A DNA stretch of 32,509 nt from a virus. The translations under genes and the position numbers were made by a program. Location of the stretch: positions 1 through 32,509 of the IMG/VR virus record IMGVR_UViG_3300009165_000017; one strand, given 5' to 3'. Of this stretch, positions 7,977 through 16,416 are shown piece by piece (position 1 is the stretch's first letter; each line of letters opens with the position of its first letter). The notes under the pieces were generated by a model. That model was given only the letters and a program-made list of their open reading frames with translations. It was not told where the DNA came from and ran no database searches.

Positions 7977-8222
7977 TTACGTGTGACTAAACATAACATT
8001 GATACTTGCCCGTTGCGTATAGCTTGTCAATGTCGAGGGATACGTACTGCCATTGGATTGAGCGACAACACCGGGACGCTTAATGATATTCCCGCCATTA
8101 CGCGCAGGCATGAAATTGCGGGAATCCGAGAAACAGTTTTCCGGTATGAGTTCATCGGGCTTGGTATTGTTTACTCCTCGATTGTCTTTCAGATAATCGA
8201 ATGCATATTCTGTAGCTGGCAT
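7977..8222 (-). CDS. Truncated duplicate of the nozzle-like protein N terminus
   Basis: An 81-residue protein whose residues 6-74 align without gaps to residues 5-73 of the adjacent 486-residue protein, with 42 of 69 identical by hand count. The shared core includes PDELIP, FSD.RN, RNGG, KR.GV and AQSNGSTYP. Homology ends abruptly after RASI, where this copy adds seven unrelated residues and stops. AGGA is well placed upstream of the ATG, so the copy can be translated. It is either the remnant of a tandem duplication or a retained small partner of the nozzle. The divergence argues against a very recent event. Confidence 0.75.
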   Translation of the reverse strand: MPATEYAFDYLKDNRGVNNTKPDELIPENCFSDSRNFMPARNGGNIIKRPGVVAQSNGSTYPSTLTSYTQRASINVMFSHT

Positions 8223-8230
8223 ATTAATTC

Positions 8231-10060
8231 CTATGTTGCAATTAATCCATGATTACGCAACGCTGTTAAGATAGAACCGATAGCTGTTCGTGCTTCAGCG
8301 TCTACAGTCCCTCCACCTGAAGGTGCTGAGATTGCGGATTGTTGAGTATCTAAAACTTGTACTCCATTGATATATATTGCCGATGTCGCTAATTTTAAGA
8401 AAAGTATGCCCTGATAATCTATTTCGGCAGTGTTACTACCGTCATTATAAAACCTAATATACCCGTGTTCCGTTATTATATTATAGTCAAGATATATCTT
8501 GCATTCATCTGCACCATAACCTCTTGATAGAAAACTTTTTATTGAAGATGTGTAGATATCATCATCAAATTGCGACAACACGGCACCACCGGAACTATAT
8601 AATCTTAGTCCATTAGTAGGATCTATTTCGATTCTTTGCCCTGAAGATGCTGTCTTTACAGTCCCCCCTATTAATGTTCCTGCCGTGCAAGTCCCCAAGT
8701 CCGCAGCAATCGCCGACAATGTTGAAACACTCATCCTATCCGCTGTGATTGTTCCAGTAGCAATTTCATTTGCCGTTATCGAACCTGCAACAATTTCCGC
8801 TGCGTTAATATTTTTGCCGCCAGCCTGCAGGACCGTAAATGTCGCCTCGCCTGTTCCATTTTGCGCTACAGCGACAAGGATCTTTCCGGATCCGATTGAG
8901 GTGGTCGCTGTTGTTGTTGTTTGCAGTACGGTAGTCGAGACGGCAATATCTAGATAAATATAGGTTTTAGCCGCCATATTCCCGGTGTTCCCGGCGTCAA
9001 TGGAATACGCCGTTCCCGCCGCAGTCGTAAGCGTTCCTGCTCCCCAGGCCACAGTATCGGCATCGGTAACGCTGAAAGCGGAAGTCAGCACCCAACCCTG
9101 AGTCGCAATATTCTGCGCTGAAACGTTGACTTTTCCGGTTGAATCAATAGCGGTATATATCCGCACTTGCGCGTCTTCATCGAACATCTCGATCTTGATA
9201 CAATCCACTTCCCCTTCATTTGTTCCAGCACCATTGCCATAATTCAGAATAACAACCGGACTGAAATATGCAGTTAAGAGCTGCGCTTCGTATGGATCGG
9301 TTGGATTTGTCCCGCCGGATGGAGACGCGCTTGTCCCCTTCATCCAGGCCGTGATGTCCTGCCATTCATTGATGGTCCAGCCGGCCATGTCAATAGCGCT
9401 CATAGGCGTCGGGTATCTGGTTCCGGTGATTGAAGCCTTAGCGGCATCAAGGCAACGAAACCCGAGATAAAACTTCTGATTTGCCGCGTCCGTGGTAACA
9501 GTCCTACGCACCTTAACCGACAATTTGTACAGCCAACTCGGATTGTAGGGAATTAAAACGGTATCCAATGCCCTACCCACGCCGCCAACCGCATGAAGCA
9601 CTTTTCCGCCGGTAATGCCGTTTCCCGCTACAATCGTCGGAGTTCCCGGTAAAGTTCCCGCTGTATAAGCTATCCAATAATCCAACACATCCGAAGCTTC
9701 AAATGCTTCTATCAATAATGTCTGACCGATAAATGATTCATAATTCGTCCGTATAACCGCAGAATCGTTTAACTTGACGTTCGTAACCGCACCATCGGCA
9801 AGATCCGCCGTGGCCACTTCCGTTGTCCATGCCGATCCGGTATCGCGATATAATTTAAGGTCTGTGGCAAGAAGTACAACTCTGCCAATGGTTCCGGCGG
9901 TAGGCAATGCAGTAAAGACTTCAATCGGTTTCGCACCGGGCAAGAAACTAGTCGCTCCTATTTTACCCGCATTAACGTTCCCCTGTTGATTGAGGTAAAA
10001 TAGGTCATCCGTTGTAGCGTAATAATTCGGTGGATGCCAGTTGTTGTCTGCTTTCGCCAT
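8231..10060 (-). CDS. Tail fibre protein
   Basis: A 609-residue modular beta-structured protein. Residues 1-75 (IEVFTALPTAGTIGRVVLLATDLKLYRDTGSAW) form a short phage-fibre module ending in an aromatic strand. The next 200 residues resemble a carbohydrate-binding jelly roll (ESFIGQTLLIEAFEASDVLDYW). Residues about 420-470 carry the fibre signature AAEIVAGSITANEIATGTITADRMSVSTL followed by AADLGTCTAGTLIGGTVKT. The C terminus, TVDAEARTAIGSILTALRNHGLIAT, is a common phage fibre end. The protein should extend from the tail and touch the host surface. It is transcribed between an adaptor-like gene and the truncated nozzle copy. GAGGCG precedes the ATG. No peptidase or depolymerase motif was seen. 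Confidence 0.85.
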   Translation of the reverse strand: MAKADNNWHPPNYYATTDDLFYLNQQGNVNAGKIGATSFLPGAKPIEVFTALPTAGTIGRVVLLATDLKLYRDTGSAWTTEVATADLADGAVTNVKLNDSAVIRTNYESFIGQTLLIEAFEASDVLDYWIAYTAGTLPGTPTIVAGNGITGGKVLHAVGGVGRALDTVLIPYNPSWLYKLSVKVRRTVTTDAANQKFYLGFRCLDAAKASITGTRYPTPMSAIDMAGWTINEWQDITAWMKGTSASPSGGTNPTDPYEAQLLTAYFSPVVILNYGNGAGTNEGEVDCIKIEMFDEDAQVRIYTAIDSTGKVNVSAQNIATQGWVLTSAFSVTDADTVAWGAGTLTTAAGTAYSIDAGNTGNMAAKTYIYLDIAVSTTVLQTTTTATTSIGSGKILVAVAQNGTGEATFTVLQAGGKNINAAEIVAGSITANEIATGTITADRMSVSTLSAIAADLGTCTAGTLIGGTVKTASSGQRIEIDPTNGLRLYSSGGAVLSQFDDDIYTSSIKSFLSRGYGADECKIYLDYNIITEHGYIRFYNDGSNTAEIDYQGILFLKLATSAIYINGVQVLDTQQSAISAPSGGGTVDAEARTAIGSILTALRNHGLIAT

Positions 10061-10061
10061 T

Positions 10062-10763
10062 CTACGCGCCTCGTGCCGTCATAGCCATTTCGGTCAACAT
10101 TTCCTTTTCCAATTCCTGATATTGCGGCAATTCAAGTTTAATCGGTCTTGCCAAATCGCAGACGGTGCCGTAAATCGCAATTGATTCCCATTTCGGATCA
10201 ATGTCAGGATATTCCGCCGCCGGACTCGCCCCGGCCATTTTCGCCGGAATGCGCCAATAAGTGCATCTGATTGACGGAGTAATTCCCGACATTGTCGCCG
10301 GGAATATAGTTGCCTGCCTTACCCACGTTGACCCGTTGGTTGCGAAGCCGAGCAGTTCAATATGTCGCGGAGGTCCAGCCGATTCGGTTCTGAGTTCCTG
10401 ATGATAACGGTCAACATCCTCAACCACGCTGATTGGCTGACTATTCGTATTATCCCAAAACGATATATAATGGTCGTAATCTGCAGGCATGTACGCAGTT
10501 GCCGACCCGGAAGTTGTGGTGATATTGCCCTGAGTGCGCCAAAAGTCAAAACGCGGAATTCTGTTGTACGGTAGTTTGGTTCCGCGTTGTCTTAATTCAT
10601 TTGATACGGCGCTAATCTTCGCTGGAATCCGTTGCATGTACTCATTCACCCGAACGTAGAAATTAGCCTGCGTTTTCCACGGGGAAGCCGTAGACGCGCC
10701 ATATCCCATGATCTGCAATACGGCTGTTTCAATATCCGACAATGCTAGTCTTTGAATAGCCAT
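10062..10763 (-). CDS. Head-tail adaptor-like (neck) protein
   Basis: A 233-residue protein with an N-terminal helical half (residues 1-65, including NFYVRVNEYMQRIPAKISAVSNELRQRG), a middle with TTTSGSATAYMPADYDHYISFWD, and a helical C terminus (QYQELEKEMLTEMAMTARGA). The order of helices, a strand with a Tyr-x-Pro-x-Asp-Tyr motif, then helices is common among adaptor proteins that form the ring below the portal. A second protein of similar plan is encoded at 13417-14064, but the two are too diverged to call recent copies. It could also be a tail-completion protein. The assignment rests on pattern and neighbourhood. Confidence 0.5.
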   Translation of the reverse strand: MAIQRLALSDIETAVLQIMGYGASTASPWKTQANFYVRVNEYMQRIPAKISAVSNELRQRGTKLPYNRIPRFDFWRTQGNITTTSGSATAYMPADYDHYISFWDNTNSQPISVVEDVDRYHQELRTESAGPPRHIELLGFATNGSTWVRQATIFPATMSGITPSIRCTYWRIPAKMAGASPAAEYPDIDPKWESIAIYGTVCDLARPIKLELPQYQELEKEMLTEMAMTARGA

Positions 10764-11114
10764 TTAAGTACCTGCTATGAATATTTTAACAAGCGCCGTA
10801 GACCCGCTTGCATTGGTTAAGAGCAATGCCGATATATCGGTTCCCCAAAGAACATGGACGCATCCGGCGTCAAGCGTTATCGCCGTATCGGTGACTGCCT
10901 GCCTGTACGATATTTGATAATCTGAGGTAATCAGGACAATATCTATCGCCGCCACTCCGGTTGTAAGATTGAACGCGATAGCTTGATCCGCTGTCGCCGT
11001 GGCAACCTCGTAAGACTGCCAACCTATCTCATCTTCGGATAACGACAGACTTTTGCTGAACATTATCCCGTATCCCACTTGTTCCAGTTCCAGTTTCATT
11101 CTTATGGTTGACAT
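10764..11114 (-). CDS. Free-standing copy of the tail-spike N-terminal domain
   Basis: A 116-residue protein that aligns gap-free with residues 1-115 of the neighbouring tail spike. By hand count 55 of 115 positions are identical, including WQ.Y, AT.T.DQ, SD..IS.RQ, DTAITLDA, VH.L.GT and N.SGSTA. It ends exactly where the spike continues into its linker, so it is a complete single domain rather than a ragged fragment. GGGGATAACAT precedes the ATG. In the spike this domain should be the virion-attachment part. The separate copy may occupy the same sites without a receptor-binding domain, act as an assembly partner, or decorate another position. Confidence 0.8.
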   Translation of the reverse strand: MSTIRMKLELEQVGYGIMFSKSLSLSEDEIGWQSYEVATATADQAIAFNLTTGVAAIDIVLITSDYQISYRQAVTDTAITLDAGCVHVLWGTDISALLLTNASGSTALVKIFIAGT

Positions 11115-11173
11115 ATGTTATCCCCGCATGTGCTTTCTCCAGGTTAATAAGCGGTTCGTTCTAATTGTTGCTC

Positions 11174-13414
11174 CTAAGTATTGTCGCTTCTACTTAACTC
11201 ATACCATTTATTATCCGCCTTGCAAATCAGCGTCAATGTATCCGTTGCGGCCATAACAAAGTTCGCACTGCCATTTAGGAATATGTTGGTGCCATCAGTG
11301 ATTGTAATTGCGTGTTCGGACACAATAGTAATTACCTGCCCTTCAACTCCATCATCAAAGTCGGTAATGGTTGTTGTACCGCCAGTCACAAAGTTATTGC
11401 CACCTGCGACTGACGGAGTAGCATCATCAGCGAGAGTAGTAAACCTTTTGCTCTCTCGCCCTCCTCCAATGTAGATTACATCTCCCGTAAATAAACCGCC
11501 TTTTTCTTGAATAAAATTTTCTGCTATTTCTTCATTTTCTATAATTTCAATTGTCGGATACGCAACCCACACATCACCAGTTACATCCCCAGAACCGTAA
11601 TAAAATAAAACACCTGTTGCTGTATCAGAAATAACATTAAGCGAGGTCCATTCAATAGTTTCCCACTCACCACTTCCACTATGTAATATAACCGAAGTTA
11701 AATTAACATTTCCTGCGGTTGGATCAACTATCGTAAGCTGTAAGAATCCGGCACCGACTACAGTGGTAAGAGCTTTAATTGAAAAGTGTAGTCTTTTACC
11801 TTTAAGGAATTCAATATCTACTCCATTACGATTAGGAGTAGTATCAGTAAGATACCCATAAAGATAGATGTTGGTTCCAGTGGGAGTAAACTTAACAGAG
11901 TTTCCATCTTTATAATTAACTGTAGTATCAATGCTGAACCCGGCTGGGTTATTTTGAATACCGTATGGTCTACTTAATGAATCATAGTATTTAATACGAG
12001 GGTCTTTCCAAAGGTTTTTAGATGAGACCACTTGTGTAGCAGATCTTAGATAACCATTTTTTATATCTACTACGTTATACATTCCATCATCTTGTACTAT
12101 TGTCTCTATTGCCTGTCGAGGATAACGTTGCCACGTAGTATTAATAGTCCTATTGTGATCCCCATCTATGTCAAACATTACTGGTTGAATGGTTGCAGTG
12201 TCAGTAAACTCAATGTATTGATTTATAAAGGTATTTCTACTTCCTTCTACATGATAACCTTTATTAATATTTGTGTTAGAAGATGCTTCAATTCCTCCCC
12301 CGATGAAGGTGTTACCATTTCCTCCGACAAATACCATTGTTCCATGTCTTCCTGAAACAACTACATTCTGAAATACATTATCATTAGAATTACTTTGAGA
12401 ATCCAGCCCATCAGACGGAATACGCAGTCCTATTTCACCTACCAAGCCTGTATCTTGAGCTATATGAATCTCCGATAATGACGCCCAATAATTTCCAGAA
12501 GATACACCATACTGCCCTAATTGAATGCCATAAATGTCGAAGTTTTGCACCCTAACCTGATAAGCATTTGCAGCTATCTGTCCATAGAGTGACAATCCAG
12601 ATTGAGACACTGATACATTAGTTGATCTTGATGATTGAAGTGTTAAATTGCTTATAGTCGCACCACGCTGAGAAGTGCTTAATGTAACTAAGGTTCCAGT
12701 ACATGTATCATCATAGAATTTTATTATTGTGTTTTCTTTCGATGTACCTATTATATCTTGAGTAAAAGTAACGCCACTACTCAATAGATATGTCCCATCT
12801 GGTATATTTAATGGACTATCTTGTGTTGCGGCTAAGGCAAATGAAGTATAATCGTCTGTCACTCCGTCCCCAACCGCCCCGTATTCCTTAACATTGATAA
12901 AGCCCTTATCTATCCATGCAGGGAGACTGCTTTGATTCACTATCAGGGAATTTCCGGCTGTTCCTATCGCTAACCGGCTTAATGCCGTAGTCGAACTGGC
13001 GTATAACAGATCGCCCGTAGCATAAGTTGACGGATCTCCGGGAGTAGGGACAACGGGAGCGTCTGCCGGACCGCCGATATACACATACACGTTCGCCGTC
13101 GATCCGCTGGAGTTCGAGACAAGCACATTGGATAACCCCGTTCCGCCCAAATAATGCACCCTGTTTGCGTCCAAAGTTATCGCCGTATCAGACGCCGATT
13201 GTCGCCAGCTAATATTCTGATCCGATTCAAGTAGAAGAATATTGATTGACCCAACGCCGTTATCCAGATCAAAGGGAATTTGCTGATCGGTAGTCCCGGT
13301 CGCTAACTGGTAATTCTGCCATGCGCTCTCATCAACAGAGATTGACTGCCTGCTAGTAAATAGAAGGTTCTTTTTCGCGTCTTCAATCTCCATTTTGAAA
13401 TTAACAATCGGCAT
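11174..13414 (-). CDS. Tail spike with pectate-lyase-type beta-helix
   Basis: A 746-residue receptor-binding spike. Residues 1-115 form a beta-rich virion-binding domain shared with the 116-residue neighbour. Residues 131-170 (GDLLYASSTTALSRLAIGTAG) are a linker seen in many phage fibres. From 171, INVKEYGAVGDGVTDDYTSF opens a pectate-lyase-3 type parallel beta-helix running to about 450, usually trimeric and able to bind or cleave surface polysaccharide. A jelly-roll-like segment follows (about 490-640). Residues 655-746 (FTTLADDATPSVAGGN, TTITDFDDGVEGQ) are a recurrent C-terminal spike module. The beta-helix part is clearly richer in A+T than both ends, as expected for an exchanged receptor-binding cassette. 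Catalytic residues cannot be assigned. Confidence 0.9.
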   Translation of the reverse strand: MPIVNFKMEIEDAKKNLLFTSRQSISVDESAWQNYQLATGTTDQQIPFDLDNGVGSINILLLESDQNISWRQSASDTAITLDANRVHYLGGTGLSNVLVSNSSGSTANVYVYIGGPADAPVVPTPGDPSTYATGDLLYASSTTALSRLAIGTAGNSLIVNQSSLPAWIDKGFINVKEYGAVGDGVTDDYTSFALAATQDSPLNIPDGTYLLSSGVTFTQDIIGTSKENTIIKFYDDTCTGTLVTLSTSQRGATISNLTLQSSRSTNVSVSQSGLSLYGQIAANAYQVRVQNFDIYGIQLGQYGVSSGNYWASLSEIHIAQDTGLVGEIGLRIPSDGLDSQSNSNDNVFQNVVVSGRHGTMVFVGGNGNTFIGGGIEASSNTNINKGYHVEGSRNTFINQYIEFTDTATIQPVMFDIDGDHNRTINTTWQRYPRQAIETIVQDDGMYNVVDIKNGYLRSATQVVSSKNLWKDPRIKYYDSLSRPYGIQNNPAGFSIDTTVNYKDGNSVKFTPTGTNIYLYGYLTDTTPNRNGVDIEFLKGKRLHFSIKALTTVVGAGFLQLTIVDPTAGNVNLTSVILHSGSGEWETIEWTSLNVISDTATGVLFYYGSGDVTGDVWVAYPTIEIIENEEIAENFIQEKGGLFTGDVIYIGGGRESKRFTTLADDATPSVAGGNNFVTGGTTTITDFDDGVEGQVITIVSEHAITITDGTNIFLNGSANFVMAATDTLTLICKADNKWYELSRSDNT

Positions 13415-13416
13415 GT

Positions 13417-14064
13417 TTACCCTTTTATTTTCGGAACCATTCGTGTGCCGCGACTTGACGCTATAGTATAAATAAGGTCTTTCAAACTGTCCCTGTATAA
13501 AGCTTCATACTGCTTCGGTAATGGCCGCCTGAGAACTCCATACAATAGAACCGGATTGTTTTCCGGAAAACTCGGTATTTGATTCTCCGCAGTTAAACTC
13601 CAATCCGTAGGCGAATACAATCCATTGACGCTATAGTTATCATCAGGCGTGGGGGATAATACAAGTTCCTTCCTTCCGCTTGGAAGGTTCATGATTGTAT
13701 AAGATGAGGGAATGCTATTCTGGATTGCCCGAAGATCCTGCGAATAGAACTGCGCCGGCGATTTATATTCCAGCGCCGATTCGTTAGTACCATCATCCAA
13801 CATGCAACAGTATTTATCCCCAACCGTTCCGGCATTCTTGACAAAGTTCATTGGAAAATTATTTGGCAAAGGATAATTCTTCGTTCCGGCCACAGTGGAC
13901 ACAATTGGATTGAGATAAATATAGAAGCAGTCTGCCGGAACTTTCGAAGTGATAATGGATAATTCACTGCTTATCCATCGAAGCAAAGTAAGCCTGTCAG
14001 GAGGTTGTTGCCCATTAGTGGAATATGCCTGTTCGATATCATCCAATATTTCCTTAACCTGCAT
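13417..14064 (-). CDS. Head-tail adaptor-like (neck) protein
   Basis: About 215 residues from the ATG at 14064 (a TTG two codons upstream is the alternative), with GGCGG just before it. Helical N terminus (QVKEILDDIEQAY, LTLLRWISSELSIITSKVPADCF), a strand region TVAGTKNYPLPNNFPMNFVKN, then GRKELVLSPTPDDNYSVNGLYSP, and a helical end (KQYEALYRDSLKDLIYTIASSRG). The helix, then Tyr-x-Leu-Pro-x-Asn-Phe, then beta, then helix plan is typical of phage neck adaptors that join portal and tail. It overlaps the stop of the preceding Cys-rich gene and lies just before the spike. The family is not firmly recognised. Confidence 0.55.
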   Translation of the reverse strand: MQVKEILDDIEQAYSTNGQQPPDRLTLLRWISSELSIITSKVPADCFYIYLNPIVSTVAGTKNYPLPNNFPMNFVKNAGTVGDKYCCMLDDGTNESALEYKSPAQFYSQDLRAIQNSIPSSYTIMNLPSGRKELVLSPTPDDNYSVNGLYSPTDWSLTAENQIPSFPENNPVLLYGVLRRPLPKQYEALYRDSLKDLIYTIASSRGTRMVPKIKG

Positions 14065-14287
14065 TTTCAACCGCCTTTAGTTTTTGACCATTGGATTCCC
14101 GTAACACTTGATTCCGGTATTTCTCGACATTCTTTGCCATAGCGGTTAACCCATCAAGCGTAATCTGCTGCAATCCTGACAAGTATTCACCGGCTAAGGC
14201 TTCGTGTCGTTGACAGAAATGGTTTTTTTGATGGTAATCGCCATCTTTAATTTGCTGATGGCATATGTCGCAACAACAGATAATCAT
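14054..14287 (-). CDS. Small Cys/His-rich putative zinc-binding protein
   Basis: A 77-residue protein. Residues 4-28 carry CCCDIC and HFCQRH, giving a CxxC...CxxH arrangement suited to binding one zinc ion; the rest is a charged helix (QQITLDGLTAMAKNVEKYRNQVLRES). The ATG overlaps the stop of the secreted beta-helix gene (ATGA), and the end overlaps the adaptor gene by 11 bases, so it is part of the operon. Function unknown; zinc binding is inferred from spacing. Confidence 0.6.
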   Translation of the reverse strand: MIICCCDICHQQIKDGDYHQKNHFCQRHEALAGEYLSGLQQITLDGLTAMAKNVEKYRNQVLRESNGQKLKAVENAG

Positions 14288-16416
14288 CTCCTCATCCTTC
14301 CTCTACTCCCGCCGCCTTCCCCTGCTTCTGCCGGAGTATAGTTTACGACTATTGAATCTCCATCACCCCAATTAGCAGCGGCATCCGTACAGCCGATATA
14401 GAGATTGTTTGCACCTTCTGCGAAGCCTGTCACCAGACAGGATGACGTTCCGACACAAGCTGAACCGTTCGAAGCATCCGGCGCAGATTCCAACCGGGAT
14501 TTACAGGAAGTCACGCCTACCGCATCGGTCGTGGTATGGTTCACAACCAGACTGTCGAGGGTGATATTTGTCGGATCTGACGTGGTGATAGTCGTTGCCG
14601 GTGCGGTTGTGTCGGGAGATTCGTCTTGGTCATATTCATAAGCGCCATAGTCGGGAGCAGAACCGCTAAGAACCACCGTTCCATCAGAATCCTTATACAG
14701 CCAAACCGGGGCATTGTCCGCCCATGAAATAGCAGATGCCAATGTAATCGTATTGGTATCGTAGTCGATAGAACTGATTTGGACTGTATTCCCAATAGTT
14801 CCAACTGCAATATAGTCGGCTGCCATTGTGACCGATGAAGGCCACGCCAGAGGGCTTCCAGTCCCAAAATTACCGTCTTGGAAGTATCGCGCATCATCCA
14901 CTACAAGTTCTTCTGAACTCGATCCCGATCCATTTGCCTGAGTGAGATACGATCCACCATCCAGTGCCGGAGATTCCCCCTGTAGATTCAAATTAGGAAG
15001 CACCAAGGATGTAGCATCGACATGACTCTCATTCACGAACATAGGATCAGTTTCAGCGGCCCACTCTAACCCTCCGTTTAGGTTATTTGCTATTATATTA
15101 TTACCTTTTGCGGGGTCAACTGCATCTGCAACGGTTTGTCCACCACTAGGTATCCATACTATTTTGGGGGTTTCTATGTTTGCGTTAATATAAAACAGAT
15201 TATTTTTCAGTGCATTATGATATAACCTATCCCATAATGTTGTTGTGCCGTTATAGGCCCATACAATAGTGTCATAATAAGCTACTTCACTCCCCGGCTT
15301 GGCATAGTAACCATTCGCAAATACAGTATTATTGTAAACATAATTATAATTTGAATCATCATAGGTTGCAGTCTGTGGATAAAATGAAAAAGGGGTTCCT
15401 TGATTGGCGATAAATGAATTGAATCTCACTATATTATATGAACTGCCTAATTTCAATCCTTGTCCGCCTTTCCCTGCTGTATCATTATACAATGGGCTTG
15501 CCCATCCGATCCTATTTCCTTCCACAAGGTTGTAACCTACATATCCCGGATTCCCATCGCTGATTATATTCCGATACCCATATAAAACTTCATCATCGAG
15601 TGTGTCGAACCAAGGCTCATTATGGAAATAATTATTTCTAACTACATTATGCTCTCCCATCATCCCTAAAGTCGCATGTCCTGCTTTGCCGAATTCATTG
15701 TATTCCAATACGTTATAATATGTCCTTTCGTTGCTCGCGTCTGCATCTTCCATGCCTATATCAAACATATTGCCGTCTGCGCTGGATGGATCAGTCCCTA
15801 TAGTGCCATGTTCTTCAAATTCACAGTGGTGAATATGGTTGTAATATGCCTGTTTCCATATTACCGATCCTTGCCAATCCCAACCCCCCCAAGATGCGTC
15901 AAGGAACGATTGTCCGAAATATACATAAGATATTTCATTATATGAGCTATCCCCCGTTGGGTTGGTGCCCGTTGACGGGCCTATCACAAGATTCTCACCC
16001 ATCTTTGTAAAGTTCAACTGTCCTAATGTTGTGCCTGTTACTTTGATATAACTCTTTGCATTTATCCATATTCCGAATGATGAATTACCTTCATCCGCTG
16101 TTCCCACGACATTTACAACTTCATCCGAATATGGCATGAATGTAATTGGATGTCCGGATGTGCCAGAATTATATGGCTGGATAAACGTATCCGAACCTAA
16201 AGAATAGGTTCCAGCCCTATAATAAACAACATCATCTGCGACAACACCCGACCCGTTTGCCAGATCATAATTACATGCATCCGTGCCACTCAGAGGTGTT
16301 GCACCGGAACAGGCAGCTATATTCGCTGCCTCTCCGGTTGAAGAGATCCAGTATGTTTCGGAATGAGATATCCTTACCAAGCTAAGTAAGATAATTAGAA
16401 TAGATAATAGTTTCAT
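14284..16416 (-). CDS. Secreted right-handed beta-helix protein with C-terminal Ig-like domain
   Basis: A 710-residue protein beginning with a signal peptide (MKLLSILIILLSLVRISHS, cleavage predicted near residue 19). Residues about 20-115 form a first beta part ending in HPITFMPYSDEVVNVVG. Residues about 120-480 are repeated short strands rich in Asn and Tyr (YNVLEYNEFG, NVVRNNYFHNE, NIVRFNSFIANQG, NYVYNNTVFANG), the pattern of a pectate-lyase-like parallel beta-helix. Near 590-700 a Thr-rich beta domain follows (DTTAPATTITTSDPTNIT) with four cysteines (SCKSRLES, SACVG, SSCLV, IGCTD) that could form disulfides outside the cytoplasm. ATG and the previous TAA overlap by one base. Export is unusual for a virion protein. 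Polysaccharide binding or cleavage is likely, but catalytic residues are not identified. The central DNA is A+T-rich. Confidence 0.8.
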   Translation of the reverse strand: MKLLSILIILLSLVRISHSETYWISSTGEAANIAACSGATPLSGTDACNYDLANGSGVVADDVVYYRAGTYSLGSDTFIQPYNSGTSGHPITFMPYSDEVVNVVGTADEGNSSFGIWINAKSYIKVTGTTLGQLNFTKMGENLVIGPSTGTNPTGDSSYNEISYVYFGQSFLDASWGGWDWQGSVIWKQAYYNHIHHCEFEEHGTIGTDPSSADGNMFDIGMEDADASNERTYYNVLEYNEFGKAGHATLGMMGEHNVVRNNYFHNEPWFDTLDDEVLYGYRNIISDGNPGYVGYNLVEGNRIGWASPLYNDTAGKGGQGLKLGSSYNIVRFNSFIANQGTPFSFYPQTATYDDSNYNYVYNNTVFANGYYAKPGSEVAYYDTIVWAYNGTTTLWDRLYHNALKNNLFYINANIETPKIVWIPSGGQTVADAVDPAKGNNIIANNLNGGLEWAAETDPMFVNESHVDATSLVLPNLNLQGESPALDGGSYLTQANGSGSSSEELVVDDARYFQDGNFGTGSPLAWPSSVTMAADYIAVGTIGNTVQISSIDYDTNTITLASAISWADNAPVWLYKDSDGTVVLSGSAPDYGAYEYDQDESPDTTAPATTITTSDPTNITLDSLVVNHTTTDAVGVTSCKSRLESAPDASNGSACVGTSSCLVTGFAEGANNLYIGCTDAAANWGDGDSIVVNYTPAEAGEGGGSRGRMRR

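Noticed and set aside
11115-11173. Three-codon frame (Met-Arg-Gly-stop) with GGAG before the spike-domain copy
   Set aside because: Could be a coupling leader, but a frame this short is common by chance.
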